A stretch of DNA of 64,000 bases from Leifsonia tongyongensis (GCF_010686705.1 NZ_JAAGWY010000002.1:892001-956000), one strand, 5' to 3'. Counted from the stretch's first letter, positions 1 to 9,006 are shown. Program-made: numbers and translations. The notes: generated by a model from the letters alone, not told the origin.

Positions 1-28
1 ATGATCGGTCTCCTGGCTTCTGATCCCG

Positions 29-50
29 GCCGGATGCGGTCGCGTCCGGC
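29..50. terminator. possible hairpin terminator of an off-window gene
   Basis: A 9-bp stem (one G-T pair) closes a 4-base loop, and a short T-rich run follows about 8 bases later. It could end a gene lying to the left of the window. The T-run is distant and weak. The rest of bases 1-138 shows no convincing gene. Confidence 0.25.
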
Positions 51-138
51 TTCGATCCTTTTCTAGAACGCGGCCGGTTACACGAGCCGAACAGGACGTG
101 TTAGACCGTTGTCATCCCGCTGGACGCACAATTGATTG

Positions 139-789
139 GTGCGGATACTTGTCGTCGAGGACCACCAGCTGCTGGCCGACCGGATCGGTGAAGGCCTGCG
201 TGATGCCGGCATGGCGGCTGACGTGGTCTACGACGGTGCGAGCGCCCTGGAACAGGCGAAGGTCACCCCTTACGACGTCGTCGTGCTCGACCGCGATATT
301 CCGGTCATCCACGGCGATCGGGTGTGCCGGGAGCTGACGAGCGGCGAGGCGAAGGCCCGGGTGATCATGCTCACGGCGTCCAGCGAGATCTACGACCGCG
401 TCGCGGGCCTCGAGCTCGGCGCGGACGACTATCTCTGCAAACCGTTCGCCTTCGAGGAACTCATCGCGCGGGTTCGCGCGCTCGCCCGGCGCGAACCGTC
501 GCAGCCGGCGATCGTCGTGCGCGACGACCTCACCATCGATCGCGCGCGCCTGCGCGTCTCGCGCGGCAGCAGCCCGCTCGTCCTGACGCACAAGGAGTTC
601 GGCGTGCTCGAGTATCTGGCCTCCGCGGACGGCGCCGTCGTGAGCGCCGAAGAACTCCTCGAGCACGTCTGGGACATGAACGCGGACCCCTTCACCAACA
701 CCGTGGCCGTGACGATCGCCCGGCTGCGCAAGAAGCTCGGCGAGCCGCCGCTCATCACGACCGTCGTGGGGGCGGGGTACCGGCTGTGA
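139..789 (+). CDS. OmpR/PhoB-family response regulator
   Basis: DNA-binding response regulator of a two-component system, 216 residues. The receiver domain covers about residues 1-115, with the acidic pocket E7/D8, the phospho-acceptor D51 in VVVLDRDIP and the conserved Lys in LCKPF. A winged-helix domain follows (about 125-216), with the typical LTHKEFGVLEYLA helix and the C-terminal TVVGAGYRL wing. I prefer GTG at 139 over the TTG three bases earlier because it gives the canonical MRILVVEDH start; CACAAT ends 6 bases upstream and may be a leaderless -10 element. The stop codon overlaps the kinase start, so the pair should be translationally coupled. The regulated genes cannot be told from sequence. 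Confidence 0.93.
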   Translation: MRILVVEDHQLLADRIGEGLRDAGMAADVVYDGASALEQAKVTPYDVVVLDRDIPVIHGDRVCRELTSGEAKARVIMLTASSEIYDRVAGLELGADDYLCKPFAFEELIARVRALARREPSQPAIVVRDDLTIDRARLRVSRGSSPLVLTHKEFGVLEYLASADGAVVSAEELLEHVWDMNADPFTNTVAVTIARLRKKLGEPPLITTVVGAGYRL

Positions 790-2018
790 GACGGCTCCGG
801 CTCACCGCACGCGCCCGCCTCACCATTGTGTTCGCGGCGCTCTTCGCCGTCGGGGGCACCATCCTCCTCGTGATCACCTATGTGCTCGTTGCCCAGAACG
901 TCTCGGTGGCCGACATCAACAGCCCGTCGTCGGATGCGGCCTTCCAGAAGGCGTGCGCGAACGTCGCGACGTCGACGAGACCCCTGGACGAGAACCTGAA
1001 GTTCAAGTGCGCGACGAGCGTCAAGCTCGGGGCGGCCGCGGCGGCCAACGCCCAGCGCCGTGCGATGCTCGACGATCTGCTGTTCTACGCCGCCATCACC
1101 CTCGTCGCCACCACCGTGGTCGCCGCTTTCGTGGGCTGGCTGATCGCCGGGCGCATCCTCCGGCCCGTCCACCGCCTCACCGAGGCTGCCCGAAACGCGA
1201 GCGAGAACAATCTGAGCCAGCGCCTCGACCTCTCCGGTCCGCACGACGAGCTGCGCGAACTCGGCGACACCTTCGATGCGATGCTCGACCGCCTGGAGTT
1301 CGCTTTCGTCGCTCAGCGTCGCTTCATCGCGAACGCCAGCCACGAGCTGCGGACGCCGCTGACCATCATGCGCACGACGCTCGACGTCGTCCTCGCGAAG
1401 AGGTCGCCGTCGAACGCCGAGCTGGTCGAGATGGGCGAGGATGTGCGGGCCGAGGTGGCGAACGCGGATGCGCTGATCACCACCCTGCTCGCTCTCGCCC
1501 AGAACGAAGGCACCATCCGCTCGCCCGAGCCGGTCGAGCTCGGCGCGGTCGTGGACGGCGTCGTGGAGCGTTCGGACTTCGGCACGCTCTCGCACGAGGA
1601 ACGGGTCGAGGCGACGACCATCGACGGCGATCGCCTGCTCCTCGAGCGTCTGGTGTCGAACCTGGTCTCGAACGCCATCCGCTACAACGTCCCGCACGGT
1701 GACGTGCGCATCGAGCTCAGCACGTCGGACGGCTTCGCCACCCTGCGCGTCATCAACACCGGGGCACCCGTCTCGACGGATCGGGTCGGCGACATCTTCC
1801 AGCCGTTCACGCGCCTCGACGAACGGGTCGGAACCGAAGGCTTCGGCCTCGGCCTGGCACTCGTCGAGACCATTGCGACCGCCCACCGCGGCACCGTCGG
1901 AGCGACGGCGCTGGAGAGGGGCGGACTGGAGGTCGTCGTGCGGCTGCCCGCCGCATCCGCCACGGCAGCATCCGACCCGCCGGCCGACGCCGCCATCGCC
2001 GAGCTCTCGCAGGCCTGA
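786..2018 (+). CDS. sensor histidine kinase
   Basis: Membrane sensor kinase paired with the upstream regulator, 410 residues from a GTG that overlaps the regulator stop (GTGA). Transmembrane segments lie at about residues 11-36 and 99-122 and enclose a short extracytoplasmic loop of about 60 residues with two Cys. A HAMP linker follows, then the phospho-acceptor box FIANASHELRTPLT with H186, an N-box (LVSNLVSNAIRYN) and a compact G-box (GFGLGLALVETI). The loop is too small for a recognised ligand domain, so the stimulus is unknown. The arrangement resembles small actinobacterial OmpR-type pairs of the CseC/TcrY kind; that comparison is inference. Confidence 0.92.
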   Translation: MRRLRLTARARLTIVFAALFAVGGTILLVITYVLVAQNVSVADINSPSSDAAFQKACANVATSTRPLDENLKFKCATSVKLGAAAAANAQRRAMLDDLLFYAAITLVATTVVAAFVGWLIAGRILRPVHRLTEAARNASENNLSQRLDLSGPHDELRELGDTFDAMLDRLEFAFVAQRRFIANASHELRTPLTIMRTTLDVVLAKRSPSNAELVEMGEDVRAEVANADALITTLLALAQNEGTIRSPEPVELGAVVDGVVERSDFGTLSHEERVEATTIDGDRLLLERLVSNLVSNAIRYNVPHGDVRIELSTSDGFATLRVINTGAPVSTDRVGDIFQPFTRLDERVGTEGFGLGLALVETIATAHRGTVGATALERGGLEVVVRLPAASATAASDPPADAAIAELSQA

Positions 2019-2060
2019 CGCGGGCAGCCCTCCTCGGCGTCCTCAGCCTCCTCACCCCCC

Positions 2061-2624
2061 TCAGCCTCGGGCGTCCAGCTCCTCCAGGATCCGCAGGACC
2101 GTACGCCAGTTGCGGGCCGTCGCCGCCGGGCTCAGCTGTCGCCAGAAGGATGCGGTGAGCCGGGTCTTCGAGACCCCCAGAGGACACCACTGGTAGATGG
2201 CCTGACGACCCACAGCGACCACTTCCGGCGCGATCGACTCCGCGGCCGGCACGTCGAGCGCCTTCGGCATCGGTTCGCCACCGAGAAAGGTCACGACCTG
2301 CTTCGAGAAGTCGTCCCCCGCATCGAGCAGCGGGTTCTCGGCGGCGATACGCCGGAACTCCTTCTCCGGAACGACCAGCACCCGGGCGGACACGCCCGAG
2401 CGCTTCGCCAGCTCCCGTTCGACGACGCCCGCACGGTCGTCCCCCGGACCTCCCACCACACCCGGCGCCTCGAAGACGACGTTGCCGCTGCGCAGCATCG
2501 TGCGCACGCCGAAGAAGCCTGCCACCTCGAACGACGCGGCCAGGTCGGACATCGCGACGGCCGTCGTCGGGCCGACGTTGATGCCCCGAACGAGACCGAC
2601 GCCGAACTCGCTGCCCGTGCTCAC
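2061..2624 (-). CDS. DUF1697 family protein
   Basis: A 187-residue soluble protein of the DUF1697 family, whose biochemical role is unknown. The family signature is clear: RGINVG near the N-terminus, then a helix ending in GFFGVRTMLRSGNVVF, typical of this ferredoxin-like fold. Its ATG overlaps the stop of the small upstream gene (ATGA), so the two are probably one transcript. No catalytic residues can be assigned. Members occur as single copies in many actinobacteria and firmicutes. Confidence 0.85.
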   Translation of the reverse strand: MSTGSEFGVGLVRGINVGPTTAVAMSDLAASFEVAGFFGVRTMLRSGNVVFEAPGVVGGPGDDRAGVVERELAKRSGVSARVLVVPEKEFRRIAAENPLLDAGDDFSKQVVTFLGGEPMPKALDVPAAESIAPEVVAVGRQAIYQWCPLGVSKTRLTASFWRQLSPAATARNWRTVLRILEELDARG

Positions 2625-2941
2625 GCGCCGGGCCAGGCGTCGTCGCTGATCGGGTCGGCGGCCACCAGCCTCGACTGCGGAATCTCGGCCTGGTCGAACG
2701 GCCCGCGACCGTCACGCCGGTACTGCGGCTCATCGAAGGCGACCACCCAGACCGGTCCGGACGGACCGGGCACATTCGCGCCGTCCGGCCTTGCGGTGCC
2801 CGTCGAGACGATCACCCCGGTCGGCTCACCCTCCCAGGCATCGAGCTCGCCCCACGCCGCCTCCGGCACATGGACCTGCACGCCCACCCCGAACGGATGA
2901 TCGTGCGGGTCGTGGACGGGACGCGTCTTGCTTCTCCTCAT
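2621..2941 (-). CDS. small conserved hypothetical protein
   Basis: Unrecognised acidic protein of about 106 residues with no membrane segment or signal peptide. It has a basic N-terminus (MRRSKTRPVHDPHDH) and a conserved-looking central part (VHVPEAAWGELDAWEG, PVWVVAFDEPQYRRDGRGPF), which suggests a small beta-rich fold. The start at 2941 is chosen because CACAAT lies 7 bases upstream; an ATG at 2950 is also in frame. Overlap with the DUF1697 gene suggests co-expression. No function is proposed. Confidence 0.7.
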   Translation of the reverse strand: MRRSKTRPVHDPHDHPFGVGVQVHVPEAAWGELDAWEGEPTGVIVSTGTARPDGANVPGPSGPVWVVAFDEPQYRRDGRGPFDQAEIPQSRLVAADPISDDAWPGA

Positions 2942-2989
2942 GGCGCCCATTGTGCCACCGCAGAGGGCGGACGCAGGGGTCGTGCCGGC

Positions 2990-3751
2990 TCACCCGACTG
3001 CCGGACGGGAACGGGCGCCGCGATCCGGGTCGAGCATCCGTCGCAGCGTGAAGCGTTCCGCAACCGTCCACGCCGTCGAGGTCAGGATGTAGACCGCGGC
3101 CGCCAGCGGCACGAAGGCCGCGAACACGACCGTGACGTAGGGCAGGAACGACAGCGCCTTCGCGAACCCGCCCGGCGCTGCACCGTCGGGCAGCGGGAGC
3201 GCGAGCACGCGGCGCGAGACCGTGGTCACGCCGGCGATGAGCACGAGCACGATGACGTAGACGAGAATCGACGGCCAGACCGACCCGACCGCCCCGGCGA
3301 GGCCGACGAAACTCGTCCCGAGCGGTGCGCCCAGCACCTGCTCGGCGAGGAGGGCGTTGGCGTGGCCGGCGATCTGCGCGTGCGTGAACAGCGCGTAGAC
3401 GAGGGTGATGACCGGGATCTGCAGCAGCAGCGGAACGAAGCCCGCCAGCGGCGACGCCTTCTCCCTCTCATACAGCTCCATGGTCTTGCGGGCGAGCGTC
3501 TCGCGGTCCTTGCCGTGCCTCTTCTGGAGTTCGGCGAGTTTCGGGGCGAGGCGCCTGCGGGTGAACTCGGCGCGCACCTGCGAGCGCCCGACCGGGATCA
3601 GCAGTGCACGAACGAGCAGGGTGAGGATGACGACGGCGATGAGGCCGCTCGCCGGTCCGACGGCGGGTTCGACCGCCGCGGCGAGTGAGGCGACGAAGCG
3701 ATACGCCCCGTCGAGGATGGCCGCGACGGGCGCGAATGAGAAGAAGTCCAT
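2990..3751 (-). CDS. short YidC/Oxa1-family membrane insertase paralogue
   Basis: Integral membrane protein of 253 residues in the YidC/Oxa1/Alb3 family, which inserts and folds membrane proteins. Several transmembrane helices are visible: about residues 36-54, the segment FVPLLLQIPVITLVYALF, and two near the C-terminus. R48 in LTLLVRALLIP sits where the family keeps its groove arginine, and the charged cytoplasmic hairpin (LAPKLAELQKRHGKDRETLA) precedes the second core helix. There is no large periplasmic domain and no long basic tail. The housekeeping yidC of actinobacteria sits with rnpA and rpmH near oriC, so this is probably an accessory paralogue. The downstream small membrane gene on the same strand is its likely partner. 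Confidence 0.87.
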   Translation of the reverse strand: MDFFSFAPVAAILDGAYRFVASLAAAVEPAVGPASGLIAVVILTLLVRALLIPVGRSQVRAEFTRRRLAPKLAELQKRHGKDRETLARKTMELYEREKASPLAGFVPLLLQIPVITLVYALFTHAQIAGHANALLAEQVLGAPLGTSFVGLAGAVGSVWPSILVYVIVLVLIAGVTTVSRRVLALPLPDGAAPGGFAKALSFLPYVTVVFAAFVPLAAAVYILTSTAWTVAERFTLRRMLDPDRGARSRPAVG

Positions 3752-3846
3752 GTGAGGGTGTCCCTGGGTCTACGGATGGGTGGGTACCGTATGGCCGCAC
3801 GGGCGCGCGCAGGCAGGGCCCGGCATCCGGGCGCGCGAGGGTGGCG

Positions 3847-4152
3847 CTATGCGACCGACAGGGACAGTGCCGGCGCTCGGGGGCGGGCATGCCCGTCGGC
3901 GTCCGGATCGGACTGGCTGAGCAGTTCACCGCGGTCCGCGGGTTCGATCGGATGCGCGAGCGCGTCACCGATGACATGGGATGCGGCGAGCGCGACGATG
4001 TACCGCACCGAGGCGACGACGAGGAGGGTCGCAAGCCCGATCGCTCCGACCGCACCGGCGACGGCGAGCGCAGCGCCCGGCGTCGATGCGCCGCGCAGCA
4101 GGTCGAACGACTGCGCGACGAAGCGCGTCAGCAGGTCGAGGAACTGCAGCAT
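3847..4152 (-). CDS. small membrane protein beside YidC (DUF6412-like)
   Basis: A 101-residue protein with one strong hydrophobic stretch (about residues 26-54, AALAVAGAVGAIGLATLLVV) and a hydrophilic C-terminus. It lies just upstream of the short YidC gene on the same strand, with a 95-base gap, and is preceded by GGGAGAG. It resembles the small proteins annotated DUF6412 that sit beside a second YidC in actinobacteria; that assignment is from memory of gene context and is moderate. A role in assisting or being inserted by the YidC paralogue is inference. Confidence 0.65.
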   Translation of the reverse strand: MLQFLDLLTRFVAQSFDLLRGASTPGAALAVAGAVGAIGLATLLVVASVRYIVALAASHVIGDALAHPIEPADRGELLSQSDPDADGHARPRAPALSLSVA

Positions 4153-4173
4153 TCGGATGCTCTCCCGGTGTAA

Positions 4174-4207
4174 GCGGCGGAACGGTGTCAGCAGCGGAAC
4201 GGTCTCA
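4174..4207. repeat. 17-nt tandem duplication (2 copies, 15/17 identical)
   Basis: Two adjacent 17-base units, gcggcggaacggtgtca and gcagcggaacggtctca, lie in the gap between two divergent genes. One of several 17-18-nt tandem duplications in this window; the unit sequences are unrelated to one another. Confidence 0.8.
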
Positions 4208-4316
4208 GGACGAACCGCGTGAACCCGCGATCATTCGTGAGGCTACCAAGGTTGCGCATCCGCGCGACAGGATGTTCGCCTTGGGCGCAGCGGACCGTGG
4301 GGAGGAAGATGGTGCC

Positions 4317-4970
4317 ATGACTCGCGTTGCCATCGTCGGTGCCCACGGTAAAGTCGCGCAGCAGCTGATGCGCATCCTCTACGACAGGGGCGACGAATTC
4401 GTCGGCGTCGTGCGGAACGATGAGCACGGCGAAGATGTCTTCCGTCTCGGCGGCGAGGGCGCGCTCCTCGACATCGAGGCGGCTTCGGCGGAGCAGCTCG
4501 CCGTTCCCTTCGCCGGCTGCGATGTCGTCGTCTTCAGCGCGGGGGCCGGCCCCGGCTCGGGCGTGGAGCGGAAACGCACGGTCGACTATGCAGGCTCGGT
4601 GAAGTCGGTGCAGGCGGCGATCATCGCCGGGGTGCGCCGCTTCATCCAGGTCTCGGCGTGGGGAGTCGACAACCCCGTCGCCGAGGATGCGGACGAGCAG
4701 TGGGCGGCGTACGTCGCCGCCAAGCGCGACGCGGATGCGGTGCTCCGGCAGTCCGGCCTCGACTGGACCATCCTCCGACCCGGCGCTCTCACGTACGACG
4801 AGGGCACGGGTCGGGTCCGCCTCGGTCCGACCGTGCCGCGGGGTTCGATCGCCCGTGCGGATGTCGCCGCACTCATCGCCGCCTGCATGGACGAACCGCA
4901 CTCGATCGGGAAACAGTGGGAGGTCATCGAAGGGGAGACGCCCATCGCCGAGGCCGTGCGCGACGCGTAG
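4317..4970 (+). CDS. NAD(P)-binding Rossmann protein (SDR, atypical)
   Basis: A 217-residue atypical short-chain dehydrogenase of the NAD(P)H-binding (YwnB/YtfG-like) type. The nucleotide-binding motif is modified to VAIVGAHGKVAQQLMRIL. Further family landmarks are VVFSAGAG, the strand RFIQVSAWGVDNP and the helix YVAAKRDADAVLRQSGLDWTILRPG, typical of sugar-epimerase-like oxidoreductases that lack a full catalytic Tyr-Lys pair. GGGGAGGAAG about 9 bases before the ATG is a good ribosome-binding site. The stop codon is part of the -10 element of the next gene. Substrate unknown. Confidence 0.87.
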   Translation: MTRVAIVGAHGKVAQQLMRILYDRGDEFVGVVRNDEHGEDVFRLGGEGALLDIEAASAEQLAVPFAGCDVVVFSAGAGPGSGVERKRTVDYAGSVKSVQAAIIAGVRRFIQVSAWGVDNPVAEDADEQWAAYVAAKRDADAVLRQSGLDWTILRPGALTYDEGTGRVRLGPTVPRGSIARADVAALIAACMDEPHSIGKQWEVIEGETPIAEAVRDA

Positions 4971-4973
4971 GCT
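4968..4973 (+). promoter_or_regulatory. -10 element of a leaderless acyl-CoA synthetase transcript
   Basis: TAGGCT lies exactly 6 bases before the GTG start and there is no Shine-Dalgarno sequence. This is the spacing of actinobacterial leaderless promoters (TAnnnT). Its first three bases are the stop codon of the upstream gene. Confidence 0.55.
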
Positions 4974-4979
4974 CTGCTC

Positions 4980-6689
4980 GTGACTACGTATGCCGATCGG
5001 CCGTGGCGGGCCAGCTACGCCCCTGATGTCCCTGACGAGATCGTTCTCCCCGAGGGCTCGCTCTCGCACCTGATCGACGACTCCGTCGCCACCTACGGCA
5101 GGAACGTCGCGCTCGAGTTCTTCGGGGCGACCACGACCTACGCCGCCCTGGGCGACCAGATCGCCCGCGCGGCCGAGGGCCTGCGGCATCTCGGGGTGCG
5201 GAAGGGCGACCGGGTGGCGCTCGTGCTCCCGAACTGTCCTCAGCATGTCGTCGCCTTCTACGCCGTGCTGCGGCTGGGGGCGATCGTCGTGGAGCACAAC
5301 CCGCTCTACACCCCCCGCGAGCTCCGGCACCAGTTCGAGGACCACGGCGCGGAGCTCGCGATCGTCTGGGACAAGGCGAGCGCCATGGTGCAGGACCTTC
5401 CCGCCGATCTCGGCGTCGCCACCATCATCTCTGTCGACATCACCCGCGCGATGCCGGCGACGAAGCGGTTCGCGTTGCGGTTACCCGTCGCGGCCGCGCG
5501 CAAGGCCCGCGGCCAGCTGACCACGCAGGTGCGCGGCACCATCCCCTGGGAGAAGCTCCTCGACAACCGTGCGATCCAGGCGACGCACCCGCGCCCCGAG
5601 GCCGAAGATCTCGCCCTGATCCAGTACACCAGCGGGACGACCGGCGTGCCGAAGGGTGCGATGCTCAGCCACCGGAACCTCGGATCGAACGCGGCACAGG
5701 CTCGCGCCTGGGTTCCCGCGATCGAGCGCGGCAGCTCGGTCGTCTACGCGGTCCTCCCCTTGTTCCATGCGTACGGCCTGACCCTCTGCCTCACGTTCGC
5801 GATGAGCATGGGTTCCCGGCTCGTGCTGTTCCCCAAGTTCGACCCCGACCTCGTGCTCGACGTCATCAAGAAGCGGCCGCCGACGTTCCTGCCGGCTGTC
5901 CCGCCCATCTATGAGCGGTTGGCCACTGCCGCGAAAGAGAAGAAGGTGTCGCTCAGCGGCATCGACATCGCCATCTCGGGTGCGATGAACCTGCCCGACA
6001 CGATCGTGTCGATGTGGGAGAAGGAGACGGGCGGCTATCTCGTCGAGGGCTACGGGCTGTCGGAATGCTCCCCCGTGCTGATGGCTAACCCGGTCGGGAC
6101 GACACGGAAGGCGGGCACGGTCGGGCTCGCCATGCCGAGCACAGAACTGCGCGTCGTCGATCCTGAGGACCCGCAGACCGATCGGCCCTTCGGCGAAGAG
6201 GGCGAACTGGTCGCGCGTGGCCCGCAGGTGTTCTCGGGGTACTGGCGCAAACCCGACGAGACAGCCAAAGTTCTGGACGCCGACGGCTGGTTCCGCACCG
6301 GCGACATCGTGACGATGGACGACGACGGCTTCGTGAGGATTGTCGACCGCATCAAGGAGCTCATCATCACCGGCGGCTTCAACGTGGCGCCGACCGAGGT
6401 CGAGGACTGCCTGCGGACCGTCGAGGGCGTCGCGGACGTCGCGGTCGTCGGTGTCCCTCACGGGCGCGGCGGTGAGGATGTGGTGGCTGCGGTCGTCATG
6501 AAGCCCGGCGCCTCGTTCGACGAGGCCGCCATCCGCGCCTACGCCCGGGAGAACCTGACGGCGTACAAGGTGCCGAAGCACGTCACCCAGGTCGACGAGC
6601 TGCCGAGGTCGCTGATCGGCAAGGTCATGCGGCGCCAAGTGCGGGAGCAGCTTCTCAAGCACCAGGCTGAGCAGCCGTCGCCGCACTAG
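4980..6689 (+). CDS. long-chain-fatty-acid--CoA ligase
   Basis: AMP-forming acyl-CoA synthetase of 569 residues (ANL superfamily), activating fatty acids via acyl-adenylate. Visible motifs: P-loop YTSGTTGVPKG (residues 216-226), the substrate-site motif EGYGLSECSPV, the hinge block GWFRTGDIVTMDDDGFV with IVDRIKELIITGGFN, and the C-terminal catalytic lysine region PRSLIGKVMRRQ. All key residues are present and the length is normal. It overlaps the convergent thioesterase gene by 4 bases. The thioesterase could work on the same acyl-CoA pool, but they are not one operon. Confidence 0.93.
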   Translation: MTTYADRPWRASYAPDVPDEIVLPEGSLSHLIDDSVATYGRNVALEFFGATTTYAALGDQIARAAEGLRHLGVRKGDRVALVLPNCPQHVVAFYAVLRLGAIVVEHNPLYTPRELRHQFEDHGAELAIVWDKASAMVQDLPADLGVATIISVDITRAMPATKRFALRLPVAAARKARGQLTTQVRGTIPWEKLLDNRAIQATHPRPEAEDLALIQYTSGTTGVPKGAMLSHRNLGSNAAQARAWVPAIERGSSVVYAVLPLFHAYGLTLCLTFAMSMGSRLVLFPKFDPDLVLDVIKKRPPTFLPAVPPIYERLATAAKEKKVSLSGIDIAISGAMNLPDTIVSMWEKETGGYLVEGYGLSECSPVLMANPVGTTRKAGTVGLAMPSTELRVVDPEDPQTDRPFGEEGELVARGPQVFSGYWRKPDETAKVLDADGWFRTGDIVTMDDDGFVRIVDRIKELIITGGFNVAPTEVEDCLRTVEGVADVAVVGVPHGRGGEDVVAAVVMKPGASFDEAAIRAYARENLTAYKVPKHVTQVDELPRSLIGKVMRRQVREQLLKHQAEQPSPH

Positions 6690-7219
6690 ATCGGGAAGAC
6701 GAGCAGCGAACCGGTGGCCGTCGCGACCGCCTTGCCCGACGCATCCGTCACCACCCCGTCGGCGAACGCGACGCGGTTGCCGGGCTTGGTGACCGTTCCG
6801 ACGCACGTGAGCGGCCCTGTCCCGGCGAACACGGGTCGCAGGTAGTTCACCTTGATCTCGATCGACGTGTAGCCCTGGCCCTGCGCGAGCGTGCTCTGCA
6901 CCGCGCATCCGAGTGCCGAGTCGAGGAGGGTGCAGACCACGCCGCCGTGCACCGTGCCGATCGGGTTGTAATGCGACTCGTCAGGTTCGCACACGAACAC
7001 GGCCGTACCGACGTCTGCATCCACCAGTGCCATGTTCAGGTGAGCCATGATCGGCGGAGGCGGCAGCTCGCCGCGGATCAGCGTCCTCAGGTAGTCGAGC
7101 CCCGACATGGTGGGCATCACGGCGAACCCGGGCGCCGGATCCTCCCACTCGATGACGCGGCGGCGCGCTGCATCCGCCGGCTCGGTTCCCTCGGGCTCGC
7201 TCGGTGGCGTCATCGTCAT
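6686..7219 (-). CDS. PaaI-family hotdog thioesterase
   Basis: A 177-residue hotdog-fold protein, probably an acyl-CoA thioesterase of the PaaI/YdiI group. The diagnostic hotdog helix motif GTVHGGVVCTLLDSALGCAV carries the HGG turn, and the second half has the core strands (VNYLRPVFAGTGPLTCVGTV). About 45 residues of hydrophilic N-terminal extension precede the fold. The ATG is preceded by TAGGCT with a 6-base spacer and no Shine-Dalgarno sequence, suggesting a leaderless message. Physiological substrate unknown. Confidence 0.88.
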   Translation of the reverse strand: MTMTPPSEPEGTEPADAARRRVIEWEDPAPGFAVMPTMSGLDYLRTLIRGELPPPPIMAHLNMALVDADVGTAVFVCEPDESHYNPIGTVHGGVVCTLLDSALGCAVQSTLAQGQGYTSIEIKVNYLRPVFAGTGPLTCVGTVTKPGNRVAFADGVVTDASGKAVATATGSLLVFPI

Positions 7220-7225
7220 GCAGAC

Positions 7226-7231
7226 AGCCTA
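7226..7231 (-). promoter_or_regulatory. -10 element of a leaderless thioesterase transcript
   Basis: On the minus strand TAGGCT is followed by 6 bases (GTCTGC) and then the ATG; no ribosome-binding site is visible. Confidence 0.55.
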
Positions 7232-7239
7232 TGCACAGC

Positions 7240-9006
7240 TCACTCGCGCTCCTCCGGGGCCTTCCCGTAGTGCGTGTCGGTCGGAGGCAGCTCCGACGGG
7301 GTGTTCACCCGCTCACCCGTCTCGATGTTGATCGCCGTCTGCCCGGGAGGCAGGTTCGACAGGTCGGGAGCGATGACCGTTGCGAACTCACCCGAATCGG
7401 GAAGACCGAACCCGGCCAGACCGCCCTCGACATTCGCGAGCACGAGGTCGTCGGAGCGCATCGGGAGCGTCTCGCCCTTGAAGAAGTCGGGCTTGATGAG
7501 CCACCAGATGCCCATCAGCACCAGGCCGATCAGCAGACCGCCGACGCCGACGACCGCTTCGGCCCCGATACCGAAGATGGTCACGTTGTTGCCGTTCGCA
7601 TCCTGCAGCCAGTCGGGGGCGACGAACTGGATCAGGCCGTAGATGAACACGGCGAGCAGGATGACGCCGCCCACGAACGGAAACACGCCACGGAAGATCA
7701 CGGTGCGGAACGACCTGAACAACGTCTTGCGATAGAACCAGACACAGACGAAGCCGGTCAGACCGTAATAGAACGCGATCATCAGGCCGATCGAACCGAT
7801 CAGGGCCAGCAGCAGGCTCGGACTGATCCATGTGAAGAGCACGAAGAACAGTGCCGAGACGAGTCCCATGCCGATCGTCGACCAGGTCGGCGTCAGGAAC
7901 CGCGGGTGGATGCGTGCGAACCGCTCGGGAATGGCCTTGTAGACGGCCATCGACAGGGCCGTGCGTGCAGTCGGGAGGATGGTCGTCTGGGTCGACGCCG
8001 ACGCAGAGGTCAGGATCGAGAAGCCGAGCAGGGTCATGAGAATCGTGCCGACCGGGCCGGAACCGAACAACGTCGGTCCGATGGCCGAGAACACGTCTGC
8101 CGAGTTGGCCGGGTTCGCCAGGCCGATGCCTTTGTCGCCCACCCCCGCGAACGCGATGGAGGCGACCGTGACGACGGCGTACGTGACCAGGAGGAGAAGG
8201 GTGCTGATCACTGCCGCGCGACCCGGGGTCTTCTCGGGGTTCTTCGTCTCTTCGTTGATCGAGACTGCCGTATCCCAACCCCAGTAGATGAAGATCGCGG
8301 TCAGCATGGCCGGCGCGATCGTCTGCGCGAAGTCGAGCCCGAACGGGTTGAACCAGTTCCACTGCGGTATCAGCGAGTACGGCTCGGCGTTGCCCGTGTA
8401 CACCTTGGTCAGCGCGAATCCGGCGAAGAACAGCAGGATGACGACCTCGAACCCGAGAAGGACGTACTGCACGCGTGCCGAGATCTCGATACCGCGGTAG
8501 CAGATCCAGGTCATGGCGGCGATCCACAGCAGGCCGGCGATGAGAGTTGCGACCGTGTTCGACGCCAGCGCCGTCACCGCCGGCAGCGAGAAGAGCGTGC
8601 CGACGAACGTGAATGTATACGAACCGGCGATCTGGGCCAGGTTGGACATGACGATCACGTCGGCGATGATGATCCCCCAGCCGCCCATCCAGCCGGTGAT
8701 CGGACCGAACGCTCTCGACGCCCAGGTGAAGGTGGTGCCGCAGTCGGGTTCCGCTTTGTTCAGTTCCTGGTAGGCCACGGCGATCAGGTACATCGGTACG
8801 AAGGCGAGCAGCACGATACCGGGTGCGTGGACGCCCGCAGCGAGCGTGCCGCCGACGACGATGAATCCGAGGCTCGCAGCGAGACTGTAGGCGGGTGCCG
8901 TGGATGCGACGCCCACCACCACACTCGAGACGAGTCCGAGAGCGCCGGACTTCAGCCCCTTGCTGTCGACGGATTCGGGGCGTGAACCGGGAACAGTGTT
9001 CGTCAT
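7240..9006 (-). CDS. APC-family amino-acid permease
   Basis: Polytopic permease of the amino acid-polyamine-organocation superfamily, 588 residues with about 12-14 hydrophobic helices. The N-terminal signature (GALGLVSSVVVGVASTAPAY) is the conserved first helix with its unwound glycine-rich segment. Central helices include FIYWGWDTAVSINEETKNP, a typical APC motif, and the C-terminus is a hydrophilic tail of about 75 residues. The start at 9006 is chosen because GGGAGA lies just upstream; an in-frame Arg-rich extension to 9120 looks non-coding. Substrate (probably an amino acid or amine) cannot be assigned. Confidence 0.9.
   Translation of the reverse strand: MTNTVPGSRPESVDSKGLKSGALGLVSSVVVGVASTAPAYSLAASLGFIVVGGTLAAGVHAPGIVLLAFVPMYLIAVAYQELNKAEPDCGTTFTWASRAFGPITGWMGGWGIIIADVIVMSNLAQIAGSYTFTFVGTLFSLPAVTALASNTVATLIAGLLWIAAMTWICYRGIEISARVQYVLLGFEVVILLFFAGFALTKVYTGNAEPYSLIPQWNWFNPFGLDFAQTIAPAMLTAIFIYWGWDTAVSINEETKNPEKTPGRAAVISTLLLLVTYAVVTVASIAFAGVGDKGIGLANPANSADVFSAIGPTLFGSGPVGTILMTLLGFSILTSASASTQTTILPTARTALSMAVYKAIPERFARIHPRFLTPTWSTIGMGLVSALFFVLFTWISPSLLLALIGSIGLMIAFYYGLTGFVCVWFYRKTLFRSFRTVIFRGVFPFVGGVILLAVFIYGLIQFVAPDWLQDANGNNVTIFGIGAEAVVGVGGLLIGLVLMGIWWLIKPDFFKGETLPMRSDDLVLANVEGGLAGFGLPDSGEFATVIAPDLSNLPPGQTAINIETGERVNTPSELPPTDTHYGKAPEERE

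Noticed and set aside
1-66. Short ATG frame at the left edge
   Set aside because: Only 21 codons, no ribosome-binding site visible, and it overlaps a likely hairpin.
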